Below are positions 38,501 to 48,062 of a DNA stretch of 64,000 nt, piece by piece. Below the pieces are notes generated by a model. It saw only the letters and a program-made list of their open reading frames with translations. It did not search any database and was not told where the DNA came from. Position numbers and translations under genes: made by a program. The stretch is taken from contig NC_081826.1 in the NCBI RefSeq assembly GCF_030867095.1, positions 58,107,501 through 58,171,500 of the forward strand, given 5' to 3'. Numbering within the stretch: position 1 is the first letter of the stretch; every line of letters begins with the position of its first letter. This stretch comes from Alligator mississippiensis. Taxonomy: Eukaryota; Chordata; Crocodylia; Alligatoridae.

Positions 38501-41500
38501 AAAATGGTATGGTTTCCATCTCCTGCCCTGTTTGATATGTATATTTATACAGTCCCGGAGAATACATTCTCCTTAGTTTTGTCTCAGATACAGAAACAGG
38601 ACAAAAAATGTGGAGAGATTTAGAGGTTACTACTTTCTCCATTCATGTATGAAACTAAGTACTGTGTACTTTGGAACAAGATTCTTGTGAAAAATGCCCT
38701 GTCTCTGTTTTTAGCCAAAAAGTTCAAGAGGTGCTACATTTAATAATAAAAGAATGTCTAATTCTGAAAGCCCGAGGGGGATGCCTTTCTATCAAGGCCC
38801 TGACTGGGTTTGTTTTTTGCTGGCTTAAATTCCTAGAAGGCTTTTTGCTGATACTAAATTTACATGCTGTAAATATTAATCTATACAGACCACATTAGGC
38901 TGGACACAGTAAAAGAATTATACAAGTGAAGGAGCTCTCACACCAGGTCAAATGTAAGCAGGCCATTCCTGACCATTTCATTGTTTAGGGAGTTCTTGAG
39001 ATTGTGCACAAAAGGATAATTTCCAGGAAAAGTCCTTTTTGCCTTTCTTTCAAACTGCCCTCTTTTAATCACTATGGGTATATTTCCTGACCTTTGCCTC
39101 TGACATACACAGTATGGCTCAATATACATGTACAGTATACAATACACAGTATAGCTTAGTATTGGCTCAGTTCTGGCCTCACTATATGCCAGTCCAGTAA
39201 GAGCAATATAAAAGCTATTGTAACTGATTGATTTTTGCTAGTAATACAACATGAGCAGGCCTTTCAGAACACAGGAAAGCAACATCTAAAGACTGTTACA
39301 CTGTCCCCTGAAGGTGGCCACCAGTTCCCAGAAACCTTGGACCTGGGTATGCCAGATGTGGAGCTACTTTGTGCTTCTGCAGTGATGAAAAGCAGCCCCA
39401 ACTCAAGAGAGCTTCTGGTCCCATAACTTGTCTGCCTATTACTTCATTTCAAGCCTTACTATTTATATGGGGTTTTGTGGGTCTATGTAAGTGCAATATT
39501 ATTCAACAGAAAACTGATTTCCTACAACTTCTAGAACAAAGTAACAAACCACATTGTATTATTCCTGAGTAGGTACCACTGAGCTTGCTAAAAGATGCAT
39601 CAATTAACATTATTGTGTCTAGTTTTCCCTCAAATTGCCTTACACATTTCCAATGAAATTACACTGAAGTGAATGTAACTATATCTGAATATCAATAATA
39701 AAACATTGGTGTGCCTAAACTGTACAAATAGATTCAAGAAATATGATATACCAGTATATCATACAAGTTGGATAAAAGCTACAAAGAAGAAAACTATCTG
39801 CAAACATTAAATAGGTAATGATGTGAAATGGAATTGGGAAGAGTAATAAACTGAACTTCAAAAGGAAATATTTAGGTTAAATATCTGAAAATTACTTCTA
39901 AGGCTAAGGTCAATTTTTGCCGAGAGATATGACTGAGACAGCATCATTATATGCATTAAAAAGATGCTGAATAAAAAAAATATGCATTTAAAGTAGAAAA
40001 ATATTCTACACAGGGTAGTCGACTGACTACATGAATTAAGTCTTATTCAAACTATTCTATGTCGCTTTTACAAGAGCTAATCCTTTAATCCTTATTCACA
40101 AGCATAGATGGTTTCTATATTGGCCTATATTCATGAGCAAAGACAAACAGTTTAAGGAATTAAATGTCTATAAATTTGAAAGTTCAAAAGAAACTAGTAT
40201 ATTGACACAAACAGCAGTAGTAGTTGAATAAGCTGAGTGCCAAGAAGCACATAACACACGCATTGTATTATCAGTGCCAGAACGATGGAGGACAAACTCA
40301 CTTTGTCACATCATGATGAAAAAAGTTCAGATACCAGCTAAAACTGTTTAATGAACTCAAAACGGCAAGTAAATATTGCTTTGATCTATCTGACCTACCA
40401 ATCAATCACCCAACTTAAAAAGCACCTTCTGGAGTAACTGGAATGGCTAGGAATTTTTATGTATTTTTCTCTAGGTCTCTAGTTTTAATCCAGCTATAGT
40501 ATTTGCGGCCATTAAATGGATATTTTGTGACCTCTGTAAAATGACTTTGTGAACCCAGTACAGGGTTGGTGATAGACAAAGATCTATATCTCCAAAATCA
40601 GCCTTCTTCATCCTTCTTCTTCACCCTTCTATGGCACCCCTCTTGACAATCTCAACAAAGGGGTTTGGAAATAAATGGGCATTAAAGAATGAAGACTAAT
40701 AGTGATAGCTCCTGTGATTTTTTTTTTCAGCTCATGTTCATGTGACTAATAATATTAATTTGGAATACAAGATGAATATTATTTTATTGTTTATGGCAAC
40801 TCAATTTCTCTATGAATTTCCTTGTCCATCTGATCACTGGCCTCTCTGCTGAGACTAGCAAAAGGAAGGTCAAATAATGCAAACTGTGATGGCAGATTTG
40901 GTGATATGGACACTTTTTTATTGGAAACTGATCTAAGACAACTATCTCATATCACACAGGCCACTAAGAGGCCTCTGGTAGTAGTTTCTCCAGGCTTTGA
41001 TTTAGGAATGGTATCTATAAATCTATACTGCCAGTCCCCATATTGGTTACCAGTTTTACCAGCAGGGAGCTCAAATTCATGACCTCAATGTTCTCCACTG
41101 AATTTAAAAAGTATTTGCAATATTGTTTTACAATACTACAGAGAGTAGAGTCATGTACAGTAAACCATTTTTCAGGATAAACATTTTTAAGAGATTAATT
41201 TAAAATTATTTCAGATACAGTGGTTTGTCCCTCCACTTATAGAAGGCCAGATTTTCAGAAGCGAAGAGGGACATTTCATAGACTCATAGCTGCATAGGTC
41301 TGTAGGCCATTCCTCTGCCTTGAGACACAATCTTGTATTTAGAACAGGCCTGGCAACTATCTATTTAATTTGGTCTTTGAAAGTTTCCAGTAATATGTAT
41401 TCAAAACCCTTCTAACATAGTCTTCTCCAATATTTAACTATCCATATAGTTGTAAAGTTTTTCCTAATAACTAACTGAACTCTCACTTGTTGCAAAGTAA

Positions 41501-44500
41501 GCCTAATATTTTAGGTTCTGTCCTCAGGAGACATGAGAATATGAGGATGACCACACCCCACTCTCTATAGTGAACTTTTACATACTGGAAAATGGTTATC
41601 TTGTCAACTTTCAGTCTTCTCTTTTCCAGACTAAGCAAACTCAGTTCTTTCAACCTTTCTCATAGGTCATGGTTTCTAAATCTCCCATTGTTGCTGTGCT
41701 CCTGCTGTGCTAAACTCTCTTTAGTTTGTCTACCTCTCCCTTTATTTGTGCTGTCCAAAACTGGAAACAGTGCTTCAGCTGAGACCAAGAATTACCTCCC
41801 TTGTCATATATATGGAATCCCTGTTAATATACTCCCAAATGGATTTTTATTTGCAGCATCCTCTGCATCTTTTTTTTTATAAATGTCTACTCTATTCCAC
41901 TGCCTATGTTACTGATAAAAATAATGAACAATACTAGACCAAGAACAGACTGCTGTGACACCCCCCTTGATATGTCCTCCCACTTGGATAGCAAATCACT
42001 GTCAATTACTCTCTGAATGCTATTTTATGCTAAGTTCTGTGCTCACCTACAATAATTTCATTTTGATCTTATTTCCTTAGTTAGCTTTACAGCATGAACT
42101 ATATTACACACTTTTGGTGCTATGTACATGAGAAACTAATCTGCACACATAATTACCTCTATGTAAACTCAAAAGGAAACTTGCATTAACATAGGATCAC
42201 AGGAAACTTGGGCTGGAATGGTTCTCAAGTGGTCATCTAGTCCAGTCTCCTGCTCAAAGCAGGATCATCCCTGACTAAACCATCCCAGCCAAGTACTTGT
42301 CCACCTTGCTCTTGAAAACTTCCAAGGATGGATAGTCCATCTCTACTGGAACAAGCCTGTTCCAATGGTTGACCATCCTCTTAGTCAGGAAGTTCCTCCT
42401 AATCTTCAACCTAAATTTCCTGTGCTGCAGCCCTGGGGCCCATCACTGTCCCCATTACTGTCCCCTAGAAGTATAGAGAAAAGCCCATCTCCAACCTTTC
42501 TATAATCACCCTTCAAATATTTGAAAACTTAACAAATCTCTCAGTCCTCTCTTCTCCAGACTAAATATACCTACCTCTTTCAGCCTTGCTTCATAAATCT
42601 TCCTTTCGAGGCCCCTCTTGTTGTTCTGCATTTAACAATTTAGTCTGACCGAATCTTTCTTGAAGTCTGAGGTCCAAAGCTGGATACAGTACTGCATGCA
42701 AGGCCTCACCAGTGCCAAACTGATTGGAAGACATACAAAAAACTAGAACTCTTGGTTCCAAAATTATACCTTTTATTAGACCAACTGAAAAATCACAAGA
42801 AAACTGTCCTTTTCTGGAAGCTTTTGGGATCAAAGTCCCTTCATCAGAGCTGAAGATGGAAGGCTGTCCCTCTGGGTCCATGAGAGTGTCTTTGTGAGAT
42901 TTTAGACTTTCAGTTTTAAACATCATTGCAGAACAACAAGAAAGGTTTGTTACCTCCCTGCCTGCCATCTGACACCTCCAGGGAAGGAATTCTACCTGAT
43001 CTACATATCAAAGAGCTACTCAGCACAGCTCTCAAAAACACTTTCAGGGACCCAGAGGGGCAGCCTTCCATCTTCAGCTTCCTCTGTGCAAAAATGAAGT
43101 TTATTTCCTACCTATGGGGACTTTTTACCATCTTGTACCATCTATATTTTCCGCAGACCCTGATGAAGGAAATTGGATCCTGAAAGCTTGCAGAAAAGGA
43201 CAATTTTCTTGCGATTTTCCAGTTGGTCTAATAAAAGGTATCATTTTCGAAGCAAGAGTTCTGGTTTTTTGTATGTCTTCTTGTCTCAAATCAACATGAC
43301 TACCAAGTAAACCCCTGAAACTAATTAGAAGAATCATGTTCCTTGATTTGCAAGTGGCATTTCTGTTAATACAATCCATCATGCCAGCTGTCATTTTTTT
43401 ACAACAAGAGCGTGCAGTTGGCACATATTCAGTTTATGGTCTACTGTAACCCCCAGATCCTTCTCTACAGTAAGTACTGCAGCCTTAGACAATCATTCCC
43501 CCATGCATATTTGTGCATGCAATTAATCCATCCCAAACACAGGACTTTGCACTTGTCCTTGTTGAACCTGAGAGGCTGAGAGGGGACCTAGTGGCCATCT
43601 ATAAACTTACTAGGGGGGACCAGCGGGGAACAGGAGAGACCTTGTTCCCCCAAGCGCCTCCCAGAGTAACAAGGAATAACAGCCATAAATTGTTAGGGAG
43701 TAAGTTCAGACTAGACATTAGAAGGCACTACTTCAGTCAGGGCGGCTAGGGTCTGGAATCAACTTCCAAAGCAAGTAGTGCTGGCTCCTCCCTTGGGGGT
43801 CTTTAAGAGGAGGCTTGATGATTACTTAGCTGGGGTCATTTGAGCCCAGTTTTCTCTCCTTCCTAGGGCAGGGGGTCAGACTAGAAGATCTGTAAGGTCC
43901 CTTCCAACCCTATATCTATGAATCTCATCTAATTGAATCTAAATAACTGTTGTAGGTTTAATTCCTCTCTGAATGAAGGAGATTGAGAATCCAAGTCACC
44001 TACTCCTTGGATAAGTTTTGTAACTCCCAGGGTTTGGGGCTAAAAGGTGGGAGGTTCATCCTCCTCTGTCTAATAACTGCTAGTCATTCCCCCCCCCCCC
44101 CCCCGCTTCCCTTCTCTACCTTTTGTTTTCCTAATTGTCATCTATTTACATTCTCACTGACATCCTGTCACACTTTTAGCTTCTTTCATTCTTTGGAGTC
44201 TCAGATCAGCAGAGACTCCCATGCCTGAAGAAAGGTGGTTGTACCAGAAAGCTTGTAAAGAACTTTTTTCCAACTACTCAGTTGGCCTAATACAAGATAA
44301 CACATCAACCAAAAGAACCTTGCCTGCCTATCTGCTAGTCATGGATTTTTGCCTTGCTATAATTTTAGGATTCACCATGCCTTATATTAGTACTCTGCAG
44401 TGTAGAGCACCTGACCACAGCCCCTCTGCACATGCTAAACTGAAAGTTGTAAGTAAGTGCCAAAAAATGCAGTTAAACAGCCAAATAACTGCCATTTGGA

Positions 44501-47333
44501 TGCAACTAGTGGAATAGGATTCTGCCCTATGTATCAGGAGAAGTTATAAGATGCTTGGAGGTGAAAAATAAGCACGTGAGAGTGAGACAGAGAAGTATAG
44601 GTGGATGGTCAGAACTGTAATGTTAAACCGTAAGTTTTATCACTGGAAGTGAGTGACATACAGTAAAAAGGAACAGAGTTGAGAATTAGGTATGGGTGCT
44701 GATGAGAAGAAAAAAATGACATCAGGGAAAGATAGCAAAAGGTAATTTCACTGGGGACAAAGACAGGAAGAGAAAATGTGTTTTTCTCATTTTCTCCAAA
44801 CTAGTTTTAAATGTATTACATGAAACAAAATGTTTCCTCAGTGTAATGAAACAGTCTTTCAGCTACTTCAGAGTTCTCTTGAACGTGACAGGTCTTTCCC
44901 TCTCCATTAGGTGAATAAGAAAATTAGTTGGAAAAAACCACGTTCATCACTATCTGTGCCATTTTTCAAAGGCCTTGGCATAGCATTATACATTCTGTAA
45001 AGCTCTTTCAGCAAAATACACTTTGTTAGCAGTGATAATATAGAGATCCCGTTCTGTATGTGAGTGTGCATGTCAAACACCATAACCTCTCCTAATTATA
45101 ACAGCAGCAACCCAATATGACCTATAAAACTAAAGGAGATTATGTCTTGAAATACAATCTGAACATCAAAGTTTGAATTGTAATCATTGGTTCTGTTGCC
45201 TAAATATGCTCTGAAAAGTACATTAGGAAGTACATCGCCCATGGAGCACACCATTACCACTGTGATCTCTGCTTGCCAATAGACCTGCTCAATACTGAAA
45301 GGGATATGGCTGCATCCCCTAGAGTGCGAATACATTCTATTGTAAGCAGGGCAGCAAACGTTGTCAAAAACAGTTTCTCAAGACCAAGATCATCACTCTA
45401 CCACTCCAAAACTAAGCCACTGCAGAAGTCTAGCAATGTTTAGTTGATGCCCTAGAAGATACACGAAGTGTGATTTTTTCCCAATTAAAAATAAATAAAT
45501 ACATTTGATGAATGGAATCATCCTCCTCCTCATTCCTTTTTTAAATGTCTTTACTTTCATATAAAACCCTTGGGTATATGAAAATACTTTGGCAATGTCT
45601 TTAGAAATGAGTTTCTACTGGTTGCATTGTAGGAAATTACATGGCACATTTCCAAAAGACATCAGCCCAACAATGGTGACATGAGACTGACCTTCTTCCA
45701 AACATCATAGCTAAGTTTATTTATTCGGAGTCAAAAGAACCCATCAACCATGGAATTCTTTAATGAAAGTGATGATTGAGCTTGACTTTTGACCTTTTTA
45801 TTTTTTCTGCCTCTGACCTTTCCACTAAACTAAACGTCAAGGCTAGTATGCATCACCGCTACAGGTCTTGACCTGAAAGCTTCTGAGCACCCTCAGCTGT
45901 CTGGGTTGCTCATGGGACATACTCAGCCGACTGCATGATCAAGTGCAGATTTATGTAACATCTGTGACAGAGAGATGTCCAAATTGTTTGTCATCAGCTA
46001 CTAAAGAGGAGGATGAGTTGCTACTACATCATCCCTCCTTTACTTATCATGTGCGTTGTATCAGGTTTCTTCAACTTGTTAACCATCTGTTGTCATGCTT
46101 TATGCCCTTGTGACTTTAAATGAATATTATGTTGCAAATACAGAATGTGATGACCCTTTAAAAACAATGTGAAAGCATTGTCTAGTAGAAAAAAGTATTT
46201 TTCTTTAGCCAGCCTATTTTTAACATTAGAGCATTTAAGTATGCATGCACAGACTATTGAAACATATTGCAAATACATTGCCTTAGCTGTTATCTCTGTG
46301 ACAACATACTAAATCCAAATGAATGAAAAACTAGTGAGTTAGATATATACACTGAAGGGACAGATACTTCAGGGACAGAATTTGCCTATAAAGAGAAAAA
46401 CATACCTACCACAAGAACAACGTCATGCACACTAATTTCTATGTAACTTCAACATATGTAGAGAAACATTTTAAACAGGTACTGAACCTGATTAAGAGCA
46501 AACCTGTTAGTTAGATATTAAATATGTACATAGAATGAATAGACAATGATGTGACAAATCACTCCATTGCTTAAATTTGCTTTGCAAGCATGCAGAAAAG
46601 ATTAGCAGCCTCAACAGGATATGTATTATTAAGCATTGGGCTTTCAGTGTTCAGTAATTCTGTAATGCAACTATTAATAATCAGGATCCTAGATGCATGG
46701 TTTATTATTCTAATTACTAAACAGCAATTGTTTCTCTCTCTCACACCCATAAACAGTTAACTCACACAAATACCCTCATTAACTTCAGTTGCATTGATGC
46801 CATTGGGACTGCTCTTGAAAGTAAATGCTCAGCAGGGTAAGGGGTTCATAATTTAACCCTTAGGTCTTATTTATTATTTATTGTAATGTTCACCTTAAAA
46901 AAAAGAAAGTCATGCATAGATTAACAATCATCAGCCTATCACACTACAAAATGTTGGCTTGCCTTAAGAAGATAAAATCATGGATTTATAGCTTCTTATG
47001 TATTCCAGCACATCTAAAGAAAAGATATTTCACCCTTAGAAGTAAACAAAGTCAACTTACCATATACTCCATGTTTGAAGCAGGTGGGAAGACTTTACCT
47101 CGGACTTGATTGTGATAATCAAGAATGGCAATCATGTCATTCTGTGAAATGTATCGCTTCCTCCTGGCTTTGGGGATTTTTCCAGAGTCCAAATGAGCTG
47201 CCAACCCTGCTTCAGTGTCAGTGAAATTATTGTTTGACAAGAATAGGTCAGTGGAATTGGGTAATACTATTGCACTTGTTTGACAGAGAATGGAAAATAA
47301 AAAAATGTAACTGATTGCAGAGATTACTGTCAT
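20381..47333 (-). CDS. PI15: PI15, peptidase inhibitor 15 (five coding exons, complete)
   Basis: Joined from complement 47333-47061, 23143-23025, 22671-22539, 22403-22288 and 20516-20381. This gives 258 codons plus stop, the length I know for mammalian PI15. Residues 1-21 form a hydrophobic signal peptide. NST (26-28) and NFT (37-39) are N-glycosylation sequons, and ARRKR (56-60) is a dibasic, furin-like processing site. The CAP domain follows: DYHNQVR near 72-78 with the conserved His74, SAEAWA with Glu102, NLS sequon at 124-126, CAP1 signature THYTQMVW at 171-178, CAP2 signature [12 protein letters not shown] at 206-217, and a Cys-rich tail to Lys258. Family knowledge: PI15 is a secreted CRISP/CAP protein described as a weak trypsin inhibitor. 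It is not a venom toxin. All internal junctions are in phase (0, 2, 0, 2) with GT-AG ends. No frameshift or stop is seen, so the gene looks functional. Confidence 0.96.
21000..21305. repeat. GC-rich insert with G-run/C-run palindrome (intron 5 of PI15)
   Basis: GC-rich sequence in an otherwise AT-rich intron. A GGGGGGGCACGTGCCCCCCC palindrome lies near 21260-21280, and a similar GGGGCACATGCCCC occurs in the foldback at 35.6 kb. This suggests the same kind of DNA element. Boundaries are uncertain, and the overlapping open frames are not convincing genes. Confidence 0.4.
21447..21530 (+). repeat. Possible tRNA-derived SINE head
   Basis: TATAGCTCAATGAAATGGG resembles a pol III A box and GGTTTCAGTTCCTG a B box, spaced as in tRNA-derived SINEs. 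It cannot be folded as a functional tRNA. Located in PI15 intron 5. Confidence 0.35.
22288..22403 (-). CDS. PI15: PI15 exon 5 (CAP1/CAP2 signatures, residues 176-213)
   Basis: 116 nt. Acceptor TTTATTCAG, then [16 protein letters not shown], completing CAP1. It continues to YLVCNYAP of CAP2 and ends in AA of a split Lys codon before donor GTAAGT (22287). The intron separating it from exon 4 is only 135 bp. Confidence 0.95.
22539..22671 (-). CDS. PI15: PI15 exon 4 (CAP domain, residues 131-175)
   Basis: 133 nt. Acceptor AAATCTAG precedes the first base G at 22671, which completes Arg131. It encodes the [15 protein letters not shown] region, a Cys-rich stretch and the first half of the CAP1 signature (THYTQ), with the CAP-site His172. 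The donor is GTTATA at 22538. It is weaker than the others but conforms to GT. Confidence 0.95.
23025..23143 (-). CDS. PI15: PI15 exon 3 (CAP domain, residues 92-130)
   Basis: 119 nt. The acceptor is TTGCCAG, with AG at 23145-23144. It encodes [20 protein letters not shown] and continues through the [11 protein letters not shown] segment, including the conserved Glu of the CAP site and the NLS sequon. It ends with AG of a split Arg codon before donor GTAGGC at 23024. Phase 2 matches the following exon, whose first base completes AGG. Confidence 0.95.
23144..25014. other. PI15 intron 2, 3' part, no further feature
   Basis: Intronic sequence without recognised repeats or coding potential, apart from the branch/acceptor region of exon 3. 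Confidence 0.5.
25020..26465 (+). mobile_element. CR1 LINE 3' fragment in PI15 intron 2
   Basis: 5'-truncated within the RT: it begins around [32 protein letters not shown] (25040). It runs to the 3' end GGTCCCTTCCGACCCTAAG and a degraded ACTATGAAG tail near 26465. Antisense to PI15. Open segments are 25055-25420, 25405-26133 and 26161-26376. Confidence 0.92.
25055..26376 (+). pseudogene. CR1 ORF2 reverse transcriptase, broken
   Basis: Three open pieces covering RT to C terminus. The catalytic motif is FTDD in place of FADD. There is a frameshift at an A-run near 25360 and a stop at 26133. The order RT palm, thumb, then [10 protein letters not shown] tail is preserved. Confidence 0.82.
26466..29384. 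other. PI15 intron 2, unique and MITE-like sequence
   Basis: No gene recognised. About 27389-27550 repeats AAACTGGTTTA-like motifs in both orientations and is probably a DNA-element fragment. GC-rich patches at 27590-27830 and 28020-28150 give short overlapping frames with no recognisable product. Confidence 0.4.
29385..29890. repeat. Cluster of short old repeat fragments
   Basis: 29385-29424 resembles an antisense CR1/L3 3' end (AGGGCTGGAAGAGATGTCAA). 29435 begins CAGTGGTTTTCAAACT, like the hAT terminus at 19771. 29745-29885 carries AAAGCTTGCC and TTGGTCCAATAAAAGATATC, the core of the repeat family that forms the foldback at 42.7 kb. All are partial and old. Confidence 0.4.
30130..30350 (+). 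repeat. L2-like LINE 3' end fragment
   Basis: The order TTGTAAACTCTCTGGGG, CTTTTTGTTCTCTG, TAGTGCTTAGAACAGT, GGTCCTGGGCC matches the familiar layout of ancient L2-type LINE 3' ends. It is diverged. No coding part is left. Confidence 0.5.
30351..32559. other. PI15 intron 2, AT-rich, nothing recognised
   Basis: AT-rich sequence without coding potential or repeats I can name. Confidence 0.5.
32560..32990. repeat. GC-rich MITE-like block with three perfect hairpins
   Basis: Perfect stems at 32619-32629/32636-32646 (11 bp), 32812-32823/32828-32839 (12 bp) and 32914-32923/32931-32940 (10 bp). The block is GC-rich, in AT-rich surroundings. Ends resemble each other weakly in inverse order (GCATCCAGAC against CATGTCCACAT). 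The overlapping open frames on both strands follow from the composition. Confidence 0.45.
33352..33410 (+). repeat. Fragment of a TTAGTCTG / GAGTGGCACC repeat
   Basis: Short piece with TTAGTCTGAAGTGTAGAAGG and GCAGAGTGGCACC, the wording of a reptile interspersed repeat. It abuts the GC-rich foldback that follows. Confidence 0.4.
33654..33855. repeat. Imperfect long inverted repeat (about 100-bp arms)
   Basis: The left arm from GTGGCTGCCC through GGCAGGGAAGGATTAACCTGCC matches the reverse complement of the right arm GGCAAGTTAACCCTTCCCTGCC...GGCAGCCAT, with small gaps. The centre is near 33757. Inside PI15 intron 2. Confidence 0.6.
34887..35274. mobile_element. Tigger/pogo-like non-autonomous DNA transposon
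   Basis: 388 bp flanked by TA on both sides (34885-34886 and 35275-35276). The left end is CAGTAAAATCTCCGGTAAGC and the inverse of the right end is CAGTAAAAGCTCTGTTATCC, the pogo/Tigger terminus. A perfect 15-bp stem (34964-34978 with 34985-34999, loop 6) lies inside. No transposase coding. Confidence 0.72.
35605..36345. repeat. Long inverted repeat (foldback element), arms about 280-320 bp
   Basis: The left arm 35605-35925 and right arm 36068-36345 align in inverse orientation over several blocks. Blocks include the GTGCCTGACTATAG / CTATAGTGCCTGA ends, CCAGCACCAGGC against GCCTGGTGCTGG, GAGACTTGTTGCTACT against AGTAGCAGCAAGTCTC, and the inner CATGCTGC blocks. The spacer is about 140 bp. GC-rich; the open frames on both strands are by-products. 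Inside PI15 intron 2. Confidence 0.68.
36728..37688. other. PI15 intron 2, AT-rich, nothing recognised
   Basis: No coding potential or nameable repeat. Confidence 0.5.
37694..37968. mobile_element. MITE-like element with TCTACACA inverted ends
   Basis: The left end is GACGCATCTACACATTGCC and the inverse of the right end is GACTTGTCTACACATGATG. The flanks share CAAAG (37689-37693 and 37969-37973). An internal perfect 12-bp stem lies at 37739-37750/37761-37772. Superfamily not decided. Confidence 0.5.
37974..41276. other. PI15 intron 2, AT-rich, nothing recognised
   Basis: Low-complexity AT-rich intronic sequence. Short open frames only, none with a recognisable motif. Confidence 0.5.
41277..42110 (-). 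mobile_element. Old CR1-like LINE fragment, antisense
   Basis: Starts at its 3' end with CATAGACTCATAG on the plus strand and runs through diverged but ordered CR1 3' coding segments (CTCTTTTCCAGACTAAGC, CAACCTTTCTCATAGGTC, AAAACTGGAAACAGTGCTTCAG, TGACACCCCCCTTGA). No long open frame. Confidence 0.7.
42190..42725 (-). mobile_element. CR1 LINE fragment, antisense, 3' part
   Basis: The 3' end is CATAGGATCACAGGAAACTTGGGCTGG..., then the CR1 C-terminal coding region in reverse. It is interrupted at 42725 by the foldback element and continues at about 43318-43567. Confidence 0.82.
42726..43317. mobile_element. Foldback insertion: same repeat unit in head-to-head orientation
   Basis: The left arm 42726-42900 reads GAAGACATACAAAAAAC, AACTCTTGGTTCC, CTTTTATTAGACCAACTG, CTTCATCAG, GCTGAAGATGGAAGGCTG. 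The right arm 43028-43317 carries the reverse complement of these blocks in mirror order, with about 90 bp extra. Flanks AAACTGATT (42717-42725) and AAACTAATT (43318-43326) differ at one base, a possible target duplication. The host CR1 resumes after it. Confidence 0.72.
43318..43567 (-). mobile_element. Continuation of the antisense CR1 interrupted at 42725
   Basis: AGAAGAATCATGTTCC... through GTAACCCCCAGATCCTTCTC to GCACTTGTCCTTGTTGAAC is CR1 ORF2 C-terminal coding sequence in reverse. It picks up where 42725 left off. Confidence 0.75.
43568..43925 (+). mobile_element. CR1 LINE 3' end, sense, abutting the antisense copy
   Basis: GAGGCTGAGAGGGGACCTAG encodes the [15 protein letters not shown] block of the CR1 C terminus. 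The open segment is 43513-43749, then frames break. The 3' end is TCCCTTCCAACCCTATATCTATGAATC at about 43900-43925. Forms a head-to-head pair with 42190-43567. Confidence 0.88.
44089..44104. repeat. Poly-C run
   Basis: About 16 uninterrupted C. Assembly errors are likely here. Confidence 0.8.
44140..44345 (+). repeat. Partial copy of the 42.7-kb repeat family
   Basis: CCTGAAGAAAGG, AGAAAGCTTGTAAAG and ACTCAGTTGGCCTAATACAA occur in the order of the right arm of the foldback at 42.7-43.3 kb. Single orientation, old. Confidence 0.45.
44346..47060. other. PI15 intron 2, 5' part, nothing recognised
   Basis: AT-rich intronic sequence following the exon 2 donor. No recognisable repeat or gene. Confidence 0.5.
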
Positions 47334-47396
47334 TTTGGGGTCAGGGAAGGAAGACAGGCCAGAGTTGTTCTGCTTTAAATCAGGAGAGCAGCAGAT
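47061..47396 (-). CDS. PI15: PI15 exon 2: 5' UTR end, start codon, signal peptide and first part of CAP domain
   Basis: Coding part is 47333-47061 (91 codons). The start is placed at the ATG at 47333 because the encoded MTVISAIS... aligns with the known PI15 N terminus and begins a signal peptide. An in-frame ATG further upstream at 47447 lies beyond a good acceptor (pyrimidine-rich tract then CAG at 47399-47397), so it is probably intronic. That leaves about 63 nt of 5' UTR (47396-47334) with no upstream ATG. The exon ends with ATG codon 91, followed by donor GTAAGT (47060-47055), phase 0. Confidence 0.93.
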
Positions 47397-47894
47397 CTGC
47401 AGAAGTAAAAATGTCAGAAGATGTGATTCTCTACATCTTTGTAGCAAAATGATTTTTTTTCTTGATGCTAAATTATCATTATGATCATAATCTGTCAGCT
47501 CACTCGGACAAACAGTCTAGGGCTATTCCTTTAGAACATAATATGATCTTACTAACATTGTGGCTATGCTCAAATGAAGTTCCACCTTATCATGAATGCC
47601 ATTATCACACGTATCCTCTTTACACACTGACTGTACACACAGAAGCAGTTTGTGCTGGGAAGACTACAAGGAATCTCACAGACTGTTATGTACTGGAAAT
47701 GAAAATCACATTCCAGAGTATACCTTTTACTATTTGCATTAATATCTCCTAGGCAAACTGGTAGTCAAAGTATATTAAATGCAGTAAAGCAGGGCATCTT
47801 AGTAATGACATTCAAATTCCTCCTTACTCCAGTAAAATGTGATGAACATTGGAAAAAATGCATGCACACAAACTTATTGAGATGAATTGCTTAC

Positions 47895-48040
47895 CTCTGT
47901 ATAATAGCAAAAATGAATACAGTATATTGTTCTCGCACTCTGTACAGCTTGTTCCTATGTAGTGTTGTGAACCCTTGTAAGAAGGAGTGTCTCTTATTAC
48001 AAACCCTCAAAGAACAAAACTCTGCTAGTTTTGAAGCTGC
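47895..48040 (-). other. PI15: Predicted non-coding first exon of PI15
   Basis: Bounded by an expected start about 25-30 nt below the TATA box and a strong donor CAGAG|GTAAGC (exon ends 47895, GT at 47894-47893). There is no ATG in the interval. Splicing to the acceptor at 47397 would remove a 498-bp intron. It would give six exons in all, as I recall for the mammalian gene. Inferred from signals only. Confidence 0.5.
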
Positions 48041-48062
48041 TGACTACTAAAGCTGCTAACAG

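Noticed and set aside
47334..47447. In-frame upstream ATG that would lengthen PI15 by 38 residues
   Set aside because: It lies upstream of a good splice acceptor and would bury the signal peptide.
47462..47752. 96-codon plus-strand open frame beside PI15 exon 2
   Set aside because: It overlaps the predicted PI15 intron 1 in antisense, has no motif and no splice support.
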